Positions 1 through 6,587 of a stretch of DNA of 41,842 nucleotides are shown one piece after another. The notes below the pieces were generated by a model that searched no databases, was not told where the DNA came from, and was given only the letters and a program-made list of their open reading frames with translations. Position 1 is the first letter of the stretch. Each line of letters starts with the position of its first letter. The stretch lies in NCBI GenBank assembly GCA_019239965.1, contig JAFAZC010000145.1:1-41842 (forward strand), given 5' to 3'. The position numbers and the translations under genes are program-made. This DNA is from Kutzneria sp. (GTDB taxonomy: Bacteria > Actinomycetota > Actinomycetes > Mycobacteriales > Pseudonocardiaceae).

Positions 1-702
1 ACCCTGATCGAGCGCAACACGACGATCCCGACCAAGCGCTCGGAGATCTTCACCACCGCCGACGACAACCAGCCGTCCGTGCAGATCCAGGTCTTCCAGG
101 GTGAGCGTGAGATCGCGGCGCAGAACAAGAAGCTGGGCATGTTCGAGCTGACGGGTCTGCCGCCGGCTCCGCGCGGCGTGCCGCAGATCGAAGTGACCTT
201 CGACATCGACGCCAACGGCATCGTGCACGTTCAGGCGAAGGACCTCGGCACGGGCAAGGAGCAGTCGATGACCATCACGGGCGGTTCGGCGCTGCCCAAG
301 GAGGACATCGATCGGATGATCAAGGACGCTGAGGAACACGCCGAGGAGGACAAGCGCCGGCGCGAGGAGGCCGAGGTCCGCAACCAGGCCGAGATTCTCG
401 TCTACTCCACCGAAAAACTGGTGAAGGAGAACGAGGACAAGGTCCCCGCCGAGACGAGGGAGAAGGTCACCGCGGCCGCCAACGAGGTCAAGGAAGCGCT
501 GAAGGGCGACGATGTCAGTGCCGTACGCACCGCGGTGGAGAAGCTGAACACCGAGGCGCAGGCCATGGGCCAGGCGATGTACGCGGCCGCCCAGGCCGAC
601 GGTGCGGCGACCGGAACTGCTGATGGTGCCACCGCCAACCCTGGCGGCGCTGCCGACGATGTGGTCGACGCCGAGATCGTGGATGAGGACCCGAAGAAGT
701 GA
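1..702 (+). CDS. dnaK: Chaperone DnaK (Hsp70), C-terminal part, 5' end outside window
   Basis: The reading frame is open from base 1 and gives the last 233 residues of Hsp70. The substrate-binding beta-sandwich is visible ([46 protein letters not shown]), then a charged helical lid and a disordered Ala/Gly/Asp tail ending in [13 protein letters not shown], which is typical of actinobacterial DnaK. The ATPase domain is missing because the window starts inside the gene. DnaK binds exposed hydrophobic segments of unfolded proteins in an ATP cycle driven by DnaJ and GrpE. The stop overlaps the grpE start by four bases (GTGA), so dnaK, grpE, dnaJ and hspR form one operon. Any operon promoter and HAIR operator lie upstream, outside the window. 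Confidence 0.98.
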   Translation, partial: TLIERNTTIPTKRSEIFTTADDNQPSVQIQVFQGEREIAAQNKKLGMFELTGLPPAPRGVPQIEVTFDIDANGIVHVQAKDLGTGKEQSMTITGGSALPKEDIDRMIKDAEEHAEEDKRRREEAEVRNQAEILVYSTEKLVKENEDKVPAETREKVTAAANEVKEALKGDDVSAVRTAVEKLNTEAQAMGQAMYAAAQADGAATGTADGATANPGGAADDVVDAEIVDEDPKK

Positions 703-1334
703 GCGAACACAGCGAACGCAACGAGGAGCGCGTTGTCGTCACGGATCGGCGTCGGGTCGATCCGGGGACCGGCGAGGTGCGCACCCCAGACGCCGACGAT
801 CAGTCGCCGTCTGGGGAGGCCGCCGAAGGACAAGCCGAACCGGAACCACAGGCGGAGGTCGATCCCGCCGCCGAGCTGAAGGCGCAGCTGGATGAGCGCA
901 CGGCTGACCTGCAGCGATTGCAGGCGGAGTACGCCAACTACCGCAAGCGTGTCGAGCGTGACCGGGAACTGGTCGCGGTCAACGCCAAGGCACACCTCAC
1001 AACGGAACTGCTAAGCGTGCTCGACGACATCGAGCGCGCCGAGGCACACGGTGATCTGACCGGTGCGTTCAAGGCCGTCAGCGACAAACTGGCCGGCGTG
1101 CTCACCGGTGGCGGCCTCGAGCCCTTCGGTCGTGAGGGCGAGGCGTTCGACCCGTCGGTACACGAAGCCGTCCAACACACCACCTCAACGGAGGTGACCG
1201 GTCCCACTGTCACCGCGGTGCTGCGCAGGGGCTACAGGTTCGGTGAGCGGCTGCTCCGACCCGCGCTGGTCGCGGTGACCGATGCCGAGACGGCCGATCC
1301 CGGTTCCACCGAGGACGCCGGGAAGTCCGAATAG
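699..1334 (+). CDS. grpE: Nucleotide exchange factor GrpE
   Basis: This 211-residue protein is the DnaK co-chaperone that releases ADP during the folding cycle. An acidic, low-complexity N-terminal third is followed by the long coiled-coil helix (roughly residues 50-90, with [19 protein letters not shown]) and the C-terminal beta domain ([20 protein letters not shown], then [20 protein letters not shown]), which carries the family signature. The GTG start at 699 overlaps the dnaK stop, indicating translational coupling. The extended acidic N-terminus is common in actinobacterial GrpE. Identification rests on the C-terminal signature and on its place between dnaK and dnaJ. Confidence 0.97.
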   Translation: MSEHSERNEERVVVTDRRRVDPGTGEVRTPDADDQSPSGEAAEGQAEPEPQAEVDPAAELKAQLDERTADLQRLQAEYANYRKRVERDRELVAVNAKAHLTTELLSVLDDIERAEAHGDLTGAFKAVSDKLAGVLTGGGLEPFGREGEAFDPSVHEAVQHTTSTEVTGPTVTAVLRRGYRFGERLLRPALVAVTDAETADPGSTEDAGKSE

Positions 1335-1359
1335 GTCCGCGGGAAGGGAGGGACGCCCA

Positions 1360-2544
1360 GTGAGTGCCAGAGACTGGATAGACAAGGACTTCTACGGCGA
1401 CCTGCGCGTCTCTTCCGACGCGTCGGCTGATGAGATCAAGAAGGCGTACCGGAAGCTGGCAAGGGAGTTGCACCCCGACGCCAATCCCGGTGACGCCAAG
1501 GCGGAGGCCAGGTTCAAGGCGGTCTCCCAGGCATATGGCGTGCTGTCGGATGCCAACAAACGCAAGGAGTACGACGAGGCCCGGCGGTTGTTCGGGTCTG
1601 GCTCGTTCCGGCCGGGCGGCGGAGGGTTTCCCGGATTCGGTGGCGGTGCGGGCGGTTTCGACCTCAACGACCTGTTCGGTGGGGTACAGGGTGGCGCCGG
1701 TCAGGGCGGCATCGGTGACCTGCTCGGTGGGTTGTTCGGCCGTCGAGGAGGCGCCACGTCGACGGCGAACCGAGCCCAGCGTGGCAACGACGTGGAGACC
1801 GATGTCCGGATCGACTTCACCGAGGCGGTTAAGGGGGCGACCGTTCCACTGCGGCTTTCCAGCCCGGCCGCCTGCGCGACGTGTGGTGGGAGCGGTGCCA
1901 AGCCGGGAACCACCCCGAGGGTGTGCGGTGGCTGTGGAGGCGCCGGTCTGGTCAGTCGGAGCCAGGGTGCGTTCGCGTTCAGTGAGCCGTGCCGCGACTG
2001 CAGAGGGACCGGCCGACTCGTGGACGATCCGTGCCCGGAATGCGGTGGCGACGGTGTCAGCACGAGGATCCGTGCTCTCACCATGCGTATTCCGGCCGGT
2101 GTTGACGACGGTCAGCGCATCAGGTTGGCAGGACAGGGTGAGCCCGGTCGTAACGGCGGTCCCAGTGGGGACCTCTACGTTCGGGTACACGTCACGCCAC
2201 ATCCGGTGTTCGGGCGCTCCGGCAACGACCTGACGTTGGCCGTGCCGGTGACGTTCCCCGAGCTGGCCCTGGGTGCCACCATGACCGTGCCGACCCTGGA
2301 CGGCAAGGTGAGCGTGAAGGTCCAGCCAGGCACCGCCAACGGTCGAACCCTGCGCGTGCGAGGCAAGGGCATCCAACGTAGGGAAGGCAGCACGGGAGAC
2401 TTGCTGGTGACCCTCCAGGTGGCGGTGCCGACGCGACTGGACACCGACGCGGAGCAGGCTCTGCGGGCGTACGCCGAGGCGACCAAGGGGCACGACCCCA
2501 GGTCGGAGCTGCACGATCTGCTCGGAAAGGATGAGGTCGGATGA
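1360..2544 (+). CDS. dnaJ: Chaperone DnaJ (Hsp40, type I)
   Basis: This 394-residue co-chaperone delivers substrates to DnaK and stimulates its ATPase. Domains in order are the J domain with HPD at residues 38-40, a Gly/Phe-rich linker (about 80-140), four zinc-binding repeats (CATCGGSG, CGGCGGAG, CRDCRGTG, CPECGGDG, residues about 172-231), and the C-terminal substrate-binding beta domains. The GTG at 1360 is chosen because it follows a strong ribosome binding site (GGAAGGGAGG, 1342-1351) and starts directly before the J domain with VSARDWIDKDFY. An in-frame ATG at 1282 lies inside grpE and would add a non-homologous leader. The stop overlaps the hspR start, so the four-gene chaperone operon is closed by its own repressor. 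Confidence 0.97.
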   Translation: MSARDWIDKDFYGDLRVSSDASADEIKKAYRKLARELHPDANPGDAKAEARFKAVSQAYGVLSDANKRKEYDEARRLFGSGSFRPGGGGFPGFGGGAGGFDLNDLFGGVQGGAGQGGIGDLLGGLFGRRGGATSTANRAQRGNDVETDVRIDFTEAVKGATVPLRLSSPAACATCGGSGAKPGTTPRVCGGCGGAGLVSRSQGAFAFSEPCRDCRGTGRLVDDPCPECGGDGVSTRIRALTMRIPAGVDDGQRIRLAGQGEPGRNGGPSGDLYVRVHVTPHPVFGRSGNDLTLAVPVTFPELALGATMTVPTLDGKVSVKVQPGTANGRTLRVRGKGIQRREGSTGDLLVTLQVAVPTRLDTDAEQALRAYAEATKGHDPRSELHDLLGKDEVG

Positions 2545-2981
2545 GCGGTCCATTCGCGTTTCCACCGGGCACCAACGAAGACACGCCCGTATTCGTGATA
2601 TCCGTCGCGGCCCAGCTGTCCGGGCTCCACGCACAGACGCTGCGCAGTTATGACCGACTCGGCCTCGTGTCGCCCGGAAGGGCGACGGGGGGTGGTCGTC
2701 GGTACTCGGCACGGGACATCTCACTGTTGCGTGAGGTGCAACGCCTCTCCCAGGAAGAGGGCGTCAACCTTGCCGGCATCAAACGGATCATCGAACTGGA
2801 GAACCAGCTCGACTCGCTGAAGTCGAGACTGGCGGAGGCACTCCAGGAGCTGGCCGCGGCGCACGCCGCAGCAGAGCAGGCGGCCGCTGCGGTGCACGCC
2901 TCCTACCGGCGCGACCTGGTGCCGGTGCGCCAGCAGACGGCCCTAGTCGTGTGGAAGCCAGTCAGACAACAGGCACGGTGA
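2541..2981 (+). CDS. hspR: Heat-shock repressor HspR (MerR family)
   Basis: This 146-residue MerR-type regulator has an N-terminal winged helix-turn-helix (VFVISVAAQLSGLHAQTLRS, then YDRLGLVSPGR and GGGRRYSARDISLL) and a coiled-coil dimer helix (about residues 75-115) rich in Glu, Leu and Ala. In actinobacteria HspR uses DnaK as co-repressor and binds HAIR inverted repeats (CTTGAGT-N7-ACTCAAG) before the dnaK operon and clpB. The ATG overlaps the dnaJ stop by four bases. A near-perfect HAIR site is present in this window before clpB (6510-6528), which supports the assignment. The C-terminus is basic (VRQQAR). Confidence 0.95.
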   Translation: MSGPFAFPPGTNEDTPVFVISVAAQLSGLHAQTLRSYDRLGLVSPGRATGGGRRYSARDISLLREVQRLSQEEGVNLAGIKRIIELENQLDSLKSRLAEALQELAAAHAAAEQAAAAVHASYRRDLVPVRQQTALVVWKPVRQQAR

Positions 2982-2987
2982 CCGCGA

Positions 2988-4166
2988 TCAGTCCAGCGTG
3001 AACGGGTCATATCGGATACGGTCCAGCGGGGTGCCCGCAACGAGCATTCTCGACACCGTTGACCTCATCATCGCTGGTGAGCCGCAGACAAGAACGTCCC
3101 GGTCCGCCCATGAGCCGTAGCGCGTCACGACGTCAGCCAGGGTGCCGTGCTCGACGGCTTGGACGCCGGGGTCCGACTCGACAACAGGCACCACTGTCAG
3201 CCACGGATTGCTCGTCGCGATCCGCTGTATGGACTCGAGATCGTAGAGATCCTCTCGGGTCCGTCCGCCGAAGAAAAGATGGACCCGCGGATTGTCGCCC
3301 CACTGCGCGAGATGATCGAGGATCGACCTCATCGGGGCGATGCCGGTGCCGCCGGCGATCATGAGCGCGTCTCGTCCGGAGTCTCTGTCAACGGCAAGTC
3401 GGCCCATGGGGGAGCCGATCCGCCAGGCGTCTCCCGGCTTCGTCTGGCCAACAAGCGCACGACTGACCCAGCCGCCCTGCACGGCGTGGACGTGGAATTC
3501 GATGACGCCGTCCGCGCGGGGAGCGTTGGCCGGGCTGAGGTAACGCCACAGCCGTTCCCGCTGAGGAATCTCGACGCTCACATATTGACCAGGCCGGTAG
3601 GGCACCGGATAGTCCGGCTGCACTCTGACGATCGCCAGGTCCCAGGTCAGTCGCTTGTGCTCCAACACGGTGGCGTTCCAGTATGCGGGTCCCTCGTCGG
3701 CGGCCGCTGCCTCCTGCATGGATCGGGCCATGATCGTATATGCCTCGGCCCAGGCGCGTTCGACCTGCGCGTCCCACGCGTCGCCGGCGAACTTCTTGAT
3801 CGTGGCGAGCAGCGCCGTACCCACCGCCTCGTAGTGTCCGGCGATCACACCGAACTTGCGGTGGTCACGGCCGAGTTGGCGAAGGAAGGGGATCAGGTCG
3901 TCGGGTTTGTCGACCGCCTGCACCACGTGCACCAGCGCACGCATCAGCCGGCTCCGCTGGACCTCCATGTTCGCAGGGAACAGGTCTCGGGTTTCCGGCG
4001 CGAGGCTGAACAGCATTCCGTAGAAGAGCTTGGCGGCCTCATCGGCGTGGGGCTCGACGGCCGCGAAACTCTCGCGGATTCTCCGAACCATGGCCGTGAC
4101 ACCTGGAGGCGGTTCACGGCGGTAGCCGGTGGAGGGCAATGGGCTGAGTACGGCGTCGGCTGTCAT
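2988..4166 (-). CDS. Flavohemoglobin-like protein (globin + FAD/NAD(P)H reductase)
   Basis: This 392-residue fusion has a globin domain (about residues 22-150), then a ferredoxin-NADP reductase-type FAD domain (about 165-265) and an NAD domain (about 270-392). Visible residues are the probable B10 Tyr in KLFYGMLF (Y49), proximal heme His in VIAGHYEAVG (H111), the FAD motif RYLS, and the NAD motif GGTGIAPM. Classical members are nitric oxide dioxygenases. The mycobacterial clpB neighbour Rv0385, which sits in a comparable place, is reported as a type II flavohemoglobin with different chemistry, so the substrate here is open. The ATG at 4166 is preferred over a TTG 36 bases upstream. The gene is divergent from the MarR gene and ends six bases from hspR. 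Confidence 0.88.
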   Translation of the reverse strand: MTADAVLSPLPSTGYRREPPPGVTAMVRRIRESFAAVEPHADEAAKLFYGMLFSLAPETRDLFPANMEVQRSRLMRALVHVVQAVDKPDDLIPFLRQLGRDHRKFGVIAGHYEAVGTALLATIKKFAGDAWDAQVERAWAEAYTIMARSMQEAAAADEGPAYWNATVLEHKRLTWDLAIVRVQPDYPVPYRPGQYVSVEIPQRERLWRYLSPANAPRADGVIEFHVHAVQGGWVSRALVGQTKPGDAWRIGSPMGRLAVDRDSGRDALMIAGGTGIAPMRSILDHLAQWGDNPRVHLFFGGRTREDLYDLESIQRIATSNPWLTVVPVVESDPGVQAVEHGTLADVVTRYGSWADRDVLVCGSPAMMRSTVSRMLVAGTPLDRIRYDPFTLD

Positions 4167-4308
4167 GTCCAGGCGCAGTCTCCACGTAGTCGAGGGAGGC
4201 AACTAGGCCCTGCGTTGGGCGAGTATCCATCCGCTGACCGTCAAACTTTAACTCGACTTCGTCAGACCGCACGGCTTAATGCCATCTTCGAGTGGTTGTC
4301 GGTAACTG

Positions 4309-4320
4309 ACTGTTGACAGT
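4309..4320. promoter_or_regulatory. Candidate operator, inverted repeat ACTGT-TG-ACAGT
   Basis: This perfect 5+5 inverted repeat with a two-base spacer overlaps a TTGACA (-35-like) hexamer between the divergent flavohemoglobin and MarR genes. MarR proteins usually bind short palindromes in their own divergent promoters, so this is a plausible binding site. Function is inferred. Confidence 0.35.
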
Positions 4321-4450
4321 AGCTCACTCTAAGAGGCGTATGGGCGCACAGTTCGGCTGGCGACACTGTGCCGGCGAGCGGGCGGGGCGGGAATCGTGGG
4401 CTGGTCCGGCCGGTGGCGGAGCGGCACGACCGCCCCCTTCCTTGGCGACG

Positions 4451-4462
4451 GACCGTTCGGTC
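4451..4462. promoter_or_regulatory. Candidate operator, inverted repeat GACCG-TT-CGGTC
   Basis: This perfect 5+5 inverted repeat lies 39 bases before the GTG start of the MarR gene. The ACCGNNCGGT core is more typical of TetR-type operators, so the binding protein is uncertain. It could overlap the MarR promoter or leader. Confidence 0.3.
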
Positions 4463-4501
4463 ACTACCGTTCCCTCGTTGCGTGGGTGAGTGGAGGACCA
4501 G

Positions 4502-4969
4502 GTGAGCGAGCGGGACGAAGACCACGGCGACATCTCCCAAGATCGTCGAGAGGCGGCGCAGGCCGTAGAACGGGAACTGTCCGTGCTCTTCGGCCGGGCA
4601 CGCAGTGTCTCGCTCCACTTCGCCGCCCAGGTGCACCCCGGCCTCGACGCCGCCTCCTACGCGCTCCTTGTGCACCTGTTCCACACCGGTCCGGTTCGGG
4701 CCGCGGAGATCGTGGAGCTGACCGGTCTGGACAAGTCGACAGTGAGCCGGCAGATCGCGCGCCTGGAGGACCTCGAGCTGCTCGAACGAGCGGTGGACCT
4801 CGCGGACGGCAGGGCCAGGATCGTGCAGCTCACCCAGAACGGACACGATCGCCTCGAGGCGGTCCGGATGGCCCGCAGGCAGCTGCTGTGGGAGAAGCTC
4901 GACAGCTGGACCGCCGAGGACATGCGAACGCTGTCGACTCTGCTCGGCCGGCTCAACCAGCTGCTGTGA
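4502..4969 (+). CDS. MarR-family transcriptional regulator
   Basis: This 155-residue winged helix-turn-helix regulator has a dimerisation helix, then the DNA-binding core (VRAAEIVELTGLDKSTVSRQ) and a wing with the family DxRxR-like signature (DLADGRARIVQLTQNG). The GTG at 4502 is chosen because GGAGG at 4492-4496 lies five bases before it. Another GTG at 4490 overlaps that ribosome binding site. The gene is divergent from the flavohemoglobin, and MarR proteins commonly repress a divergent gene in response to small phenolic or oxidative signals, so flavohemoglobin control is a reasonable inference. The ligand is unknown. Confidence 0.9.
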   Translation: MSERDEDHGDISQDRREAAQAVERELSVLFGRARSVSLHFAAQVHPGLDAASYALLVHLFHTGPVRAAEIVELTGLDKSTVSRQIARLEDLELLERAVDLADGRARIVQLTQNGHDRLEAVRMARRQLLWEKLDSWTAEDMRTLSTLLGRLNQLL

Positions 4970-5009
4970 CCGGGTCCCCGCGGTCGCCGGGCGCGGTGCC
5001 CGTACCCGG
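4970..5009. terminator. Bidirectional terminator-like hairpin
   Basis: Between convergent marR and the YdcF gene, CCGGGT (4970-4975) pairs with ACCCGG (5004-5009). Inside is a second stem, CGGGC (4988-4992) with GCCCG (4998-5002). There is no U-tract, as usual in high-GC actinobacteria. Confidence 0.5.
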
Positions 5010-5014
5010 CCGGA

Positions 5015-5680
5015 TCAGCCTGGATCCCTGATCACGTAGCGATCGAAGCCGAGCTGGACGAGTCTGTCGTACGCCCGCCAGACCGCTGTGGGGACCTTCA
5101 TGGGTGTCTGGAAGCCCCGATCCGCGTAGACCTTGACCCGCTGGAGATCCCCGACCATCAACTCGATCGATCTGCGTCCGTACGCCTCCCGCGCCAGGTA
5201 GGCCGTCAACGACACTGCCGGTGTGCTGACCAGCCAGGACACCTCGGGCCACTGTTTGTCCGCTGTCGCGACGGCACGCCTGGCCATGTACGGCTTGGAC
5301 ACCAGAATTCCGCTGCGGACAGGGATCCCTCGTTGGTCGAGCAGACCGCGAGTGCGGGTGATGTTCTCGCCGGTGTTGGTGGCGGCCTCCTTCAGGATCA
5401 TGGCCTCGCGCGGCACGCCACGGCTCTCGGCGACGGCCGCGAAGACCTCAGCCTCGGGCTGTGTCCAGGACTCGGTGATCCGGCCCCGTCCGCCGGAGAA
5501 CACGATCAGCGGGGCCCGGCCGTCAAGCCAGATCTCGGCGGCATGGTCGGCGACCAGGAGGTCGTGGCTGCCAAGGACGAGAATGATGTCGCTGGACGTC
5601 AGGGCGGGGGAGAGTCGGTGGTAGTCCCACAGGACTCCGGCGAGGGACCGGACCTCGTCCGTCACCTCGGGTTCCGTCAC
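5015..5680 (-). CDS. YdcF-family (DUF218) protein
   Basis: This 221-residue protein shows the DUF218/YdcF Rossmann-like fold: DIILVLGSHDLLVADHAAEI, then APLIVFSGGRGR, TQPEAEVFAAVAESRGVP and the conserved ATNTGENITRTRGLL. Some members (E. coli SanA, ElyC) act in envelope homeostasis. E. coli YdcF binds S-adenosylmethionine, and many soluble members are uncharacterised. No signal peptide or membrane segment is visible, so it is probably cytoplasmic. The GTG at 5680 overlaps the stop of the upstream laccase-domain gene (GTGA). A TTG 12 bases further upstream is possible but less likely. The two genes form one minus-strand unit. Confidence 0.8.
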   Translation of the reverse strand: MTEPEVTDEVRSLAGVLWDYHRLSPALTSSDIILVLGSHDLLVADHAAEIWLDGRAPLIVFSGGRGRITESWTQPEAEVFAAVAESRGVPREAMILKEAATNTGENITRTRGLLDQRGIPVRSGILVSKPYMARRAVATADKQWPEVSWLVSTPAVSLTAYLAREAYGRRSIELMVGDLQRVKVYADRGFQTPMKVPTAVWRAYDRLVQLGFDRYVIRDPG

Positions 5681-6393
5681 GTATCGAGCCAAATGTAGCC
5701 GCCGAACCGGCCGGTCCGCTTCTCCCGCCGGTAGGAGTAGAGCTCAGGCGTCTCGATCGTGCAGCGGTCGTCGTGGCGGACGTCGGTGACCCCCGCGGCG
5801 GTCAGCTGGGCCACGATCCCAGACCGCACGTCGATGGCGGGGGTGCCCTGCCTCGTCGTCGACCAGGCCTCCGGTAGGACCGCGGTGAACTCCGCGCGCA
5901 ACTCGGCGGGGACCTCATAGCACCGGCCACAGGCGGTAGGACCGACAACGGCCGTCATGCGGCCCGGATCGGCTCCCCAGCTGGCCATGGCCGTGACGAG
6001 TGCGGGCACGACGCCGGCCGCGGTGCCAGCCCGGCCGGAGTGCGCCGCACCAACGATGCCGGCCACCGGGTCCGCCACCAGAACGGGCGCGCAGTCGGCC
6101 ACGAGCACACCAAGCGCCAACCCCGGCCGGTCGGTGAACACCGCGTCCAGACCGGGAGGATCGTCACGGTAAGGCTCGGTCACGTACGCGACCTCGGCGC
6201 CGTGCACCTGCCGCATGAACACCACCCGATTAGGGTCGATGCCCAGGTCGACGGCGGTTTTCTCCCGGTTCTGGCGTACCGCCGCCACGGCGTCGCCGAC
6301 CGTGCCGCCGAGGTTGCGGCTGTCGTACGGGGCCATGCTGACTCCACCGACCCGATCGGTGATCGCGGCCTGCACTCGATCAGCCAGGAGCAT
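5677..6393 (-). CDS. Laccase-domain / purine nucleoside phosphorylase-like protein (PgeF/YfiH family)
   Basis: This 238-residue member of the Cu-oxidase_4 (DUF152) family is often annotated as polyphenol oxidase. Conserved zinc-site motifs are present: FMRQVHGAEV, LVADCAPVLV, AAHSGRAGT and the CGRCYEVP loop. Family members cleave purine nucleosides (adenosine phosphorylase and deaminase activity) or edit peptidoglycan precursors (PgeF). The ATG at 6393 gives the usual start just before TDRVGGVSMAPYDSRNLG, but GGAGG directly before it is unusually close. A TTG at 6423 is the alternative. In most actinobacteria one copy lies downstream of ftsZ, so this may be a second, diverged paralogue, coupled here to a YdcF gene. 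Confidence 0.85.
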   Translation of the reverse strand: MLLADRVQAAITDRVGGVSMAPYDSRNLGGTVGDAVAAVRQNREKTAVDLGIDPNRVVFMRQVHGAEVAYVTEPYRDDPPGLDAVFTDRPGLALGVLVADCAPVLVADPVAGIVGAAHSGRAGTAAGVVPALVTAMASWGADPGRMTAVVGPTACGRCYEVPAELRAEFTAVLPEAWSTTRQGTPAIDVRSGIVAQLTAAGVTDVRHDDRCTIETPELYSYRREKRTGRFGGYIWLDT

Positions 6394-6509
6394 TCCTCCG
6401 CCTCTCGTCCTGTACCGGCCCAACCTAGCGTTGCCTGCCGACGTGTCTGTCTCGGCGGAGGCGGCATCAGACGCCGTGGTCGGCCACGAGTGGGATGCCG
6501 GTCACCTGA

Positions 6510-6528
6510 TTGAGCGGAACAGACTCAA
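6510..6528. promoter_or_regulatory. HAIR-like HspR operator before clpB
   Basis: TTGAGC-GGAACAG-ACTCAA matches the core of the HspR consensus (TTGAGT-N7-ACTCAA) with exact seven-base spacing and one mismatch. The outermost C and G of the full consensus are not present. It lies 59 bases before the clpB ATG. Together with hspR in the same window, this supports HspR repression of clpB. Confidence 0.8.
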
Positions 6529-6587
6529 CTTTTCTGACGTTAGTCATGGTGTCCGCAGTGTTCGATGCTTGTCCCGACGAGGTGAAG

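Larger units (their letters stand above)
4167..4501. other. Divergent intergenic region, flavohemoglobin / MarR
   Basis: This 335-base gene-free stretch is less GC-rich than its surroundings near 4240-4330. It must hold the promoters of both divergent genes. It contains two short inverted repeats, annotated separately, and a TTGACA hexamer at 4313-4318 on the plus strand. No convincing -10 box was found at standard spacing. No coding signal or RNA gene was recognised. Confidence 0.6.

Noticed and set aside
1210..2724. 504-codon open frame on the minus strand opposite dnaJ
   Set aside because: It lies opposite dnaJ and parts of grpE and hspR, with no recognisable domain or ribosome binding site. 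A shadow of third-position G/C bias.
4275..4288. AAGATGGCATTAAG on the minus strand as an NsrR-like half site before the flavohemoglobin
   Set aside because: Only one half resembles an NsrR box and it is not a palindrome. No nsrR gene is near.
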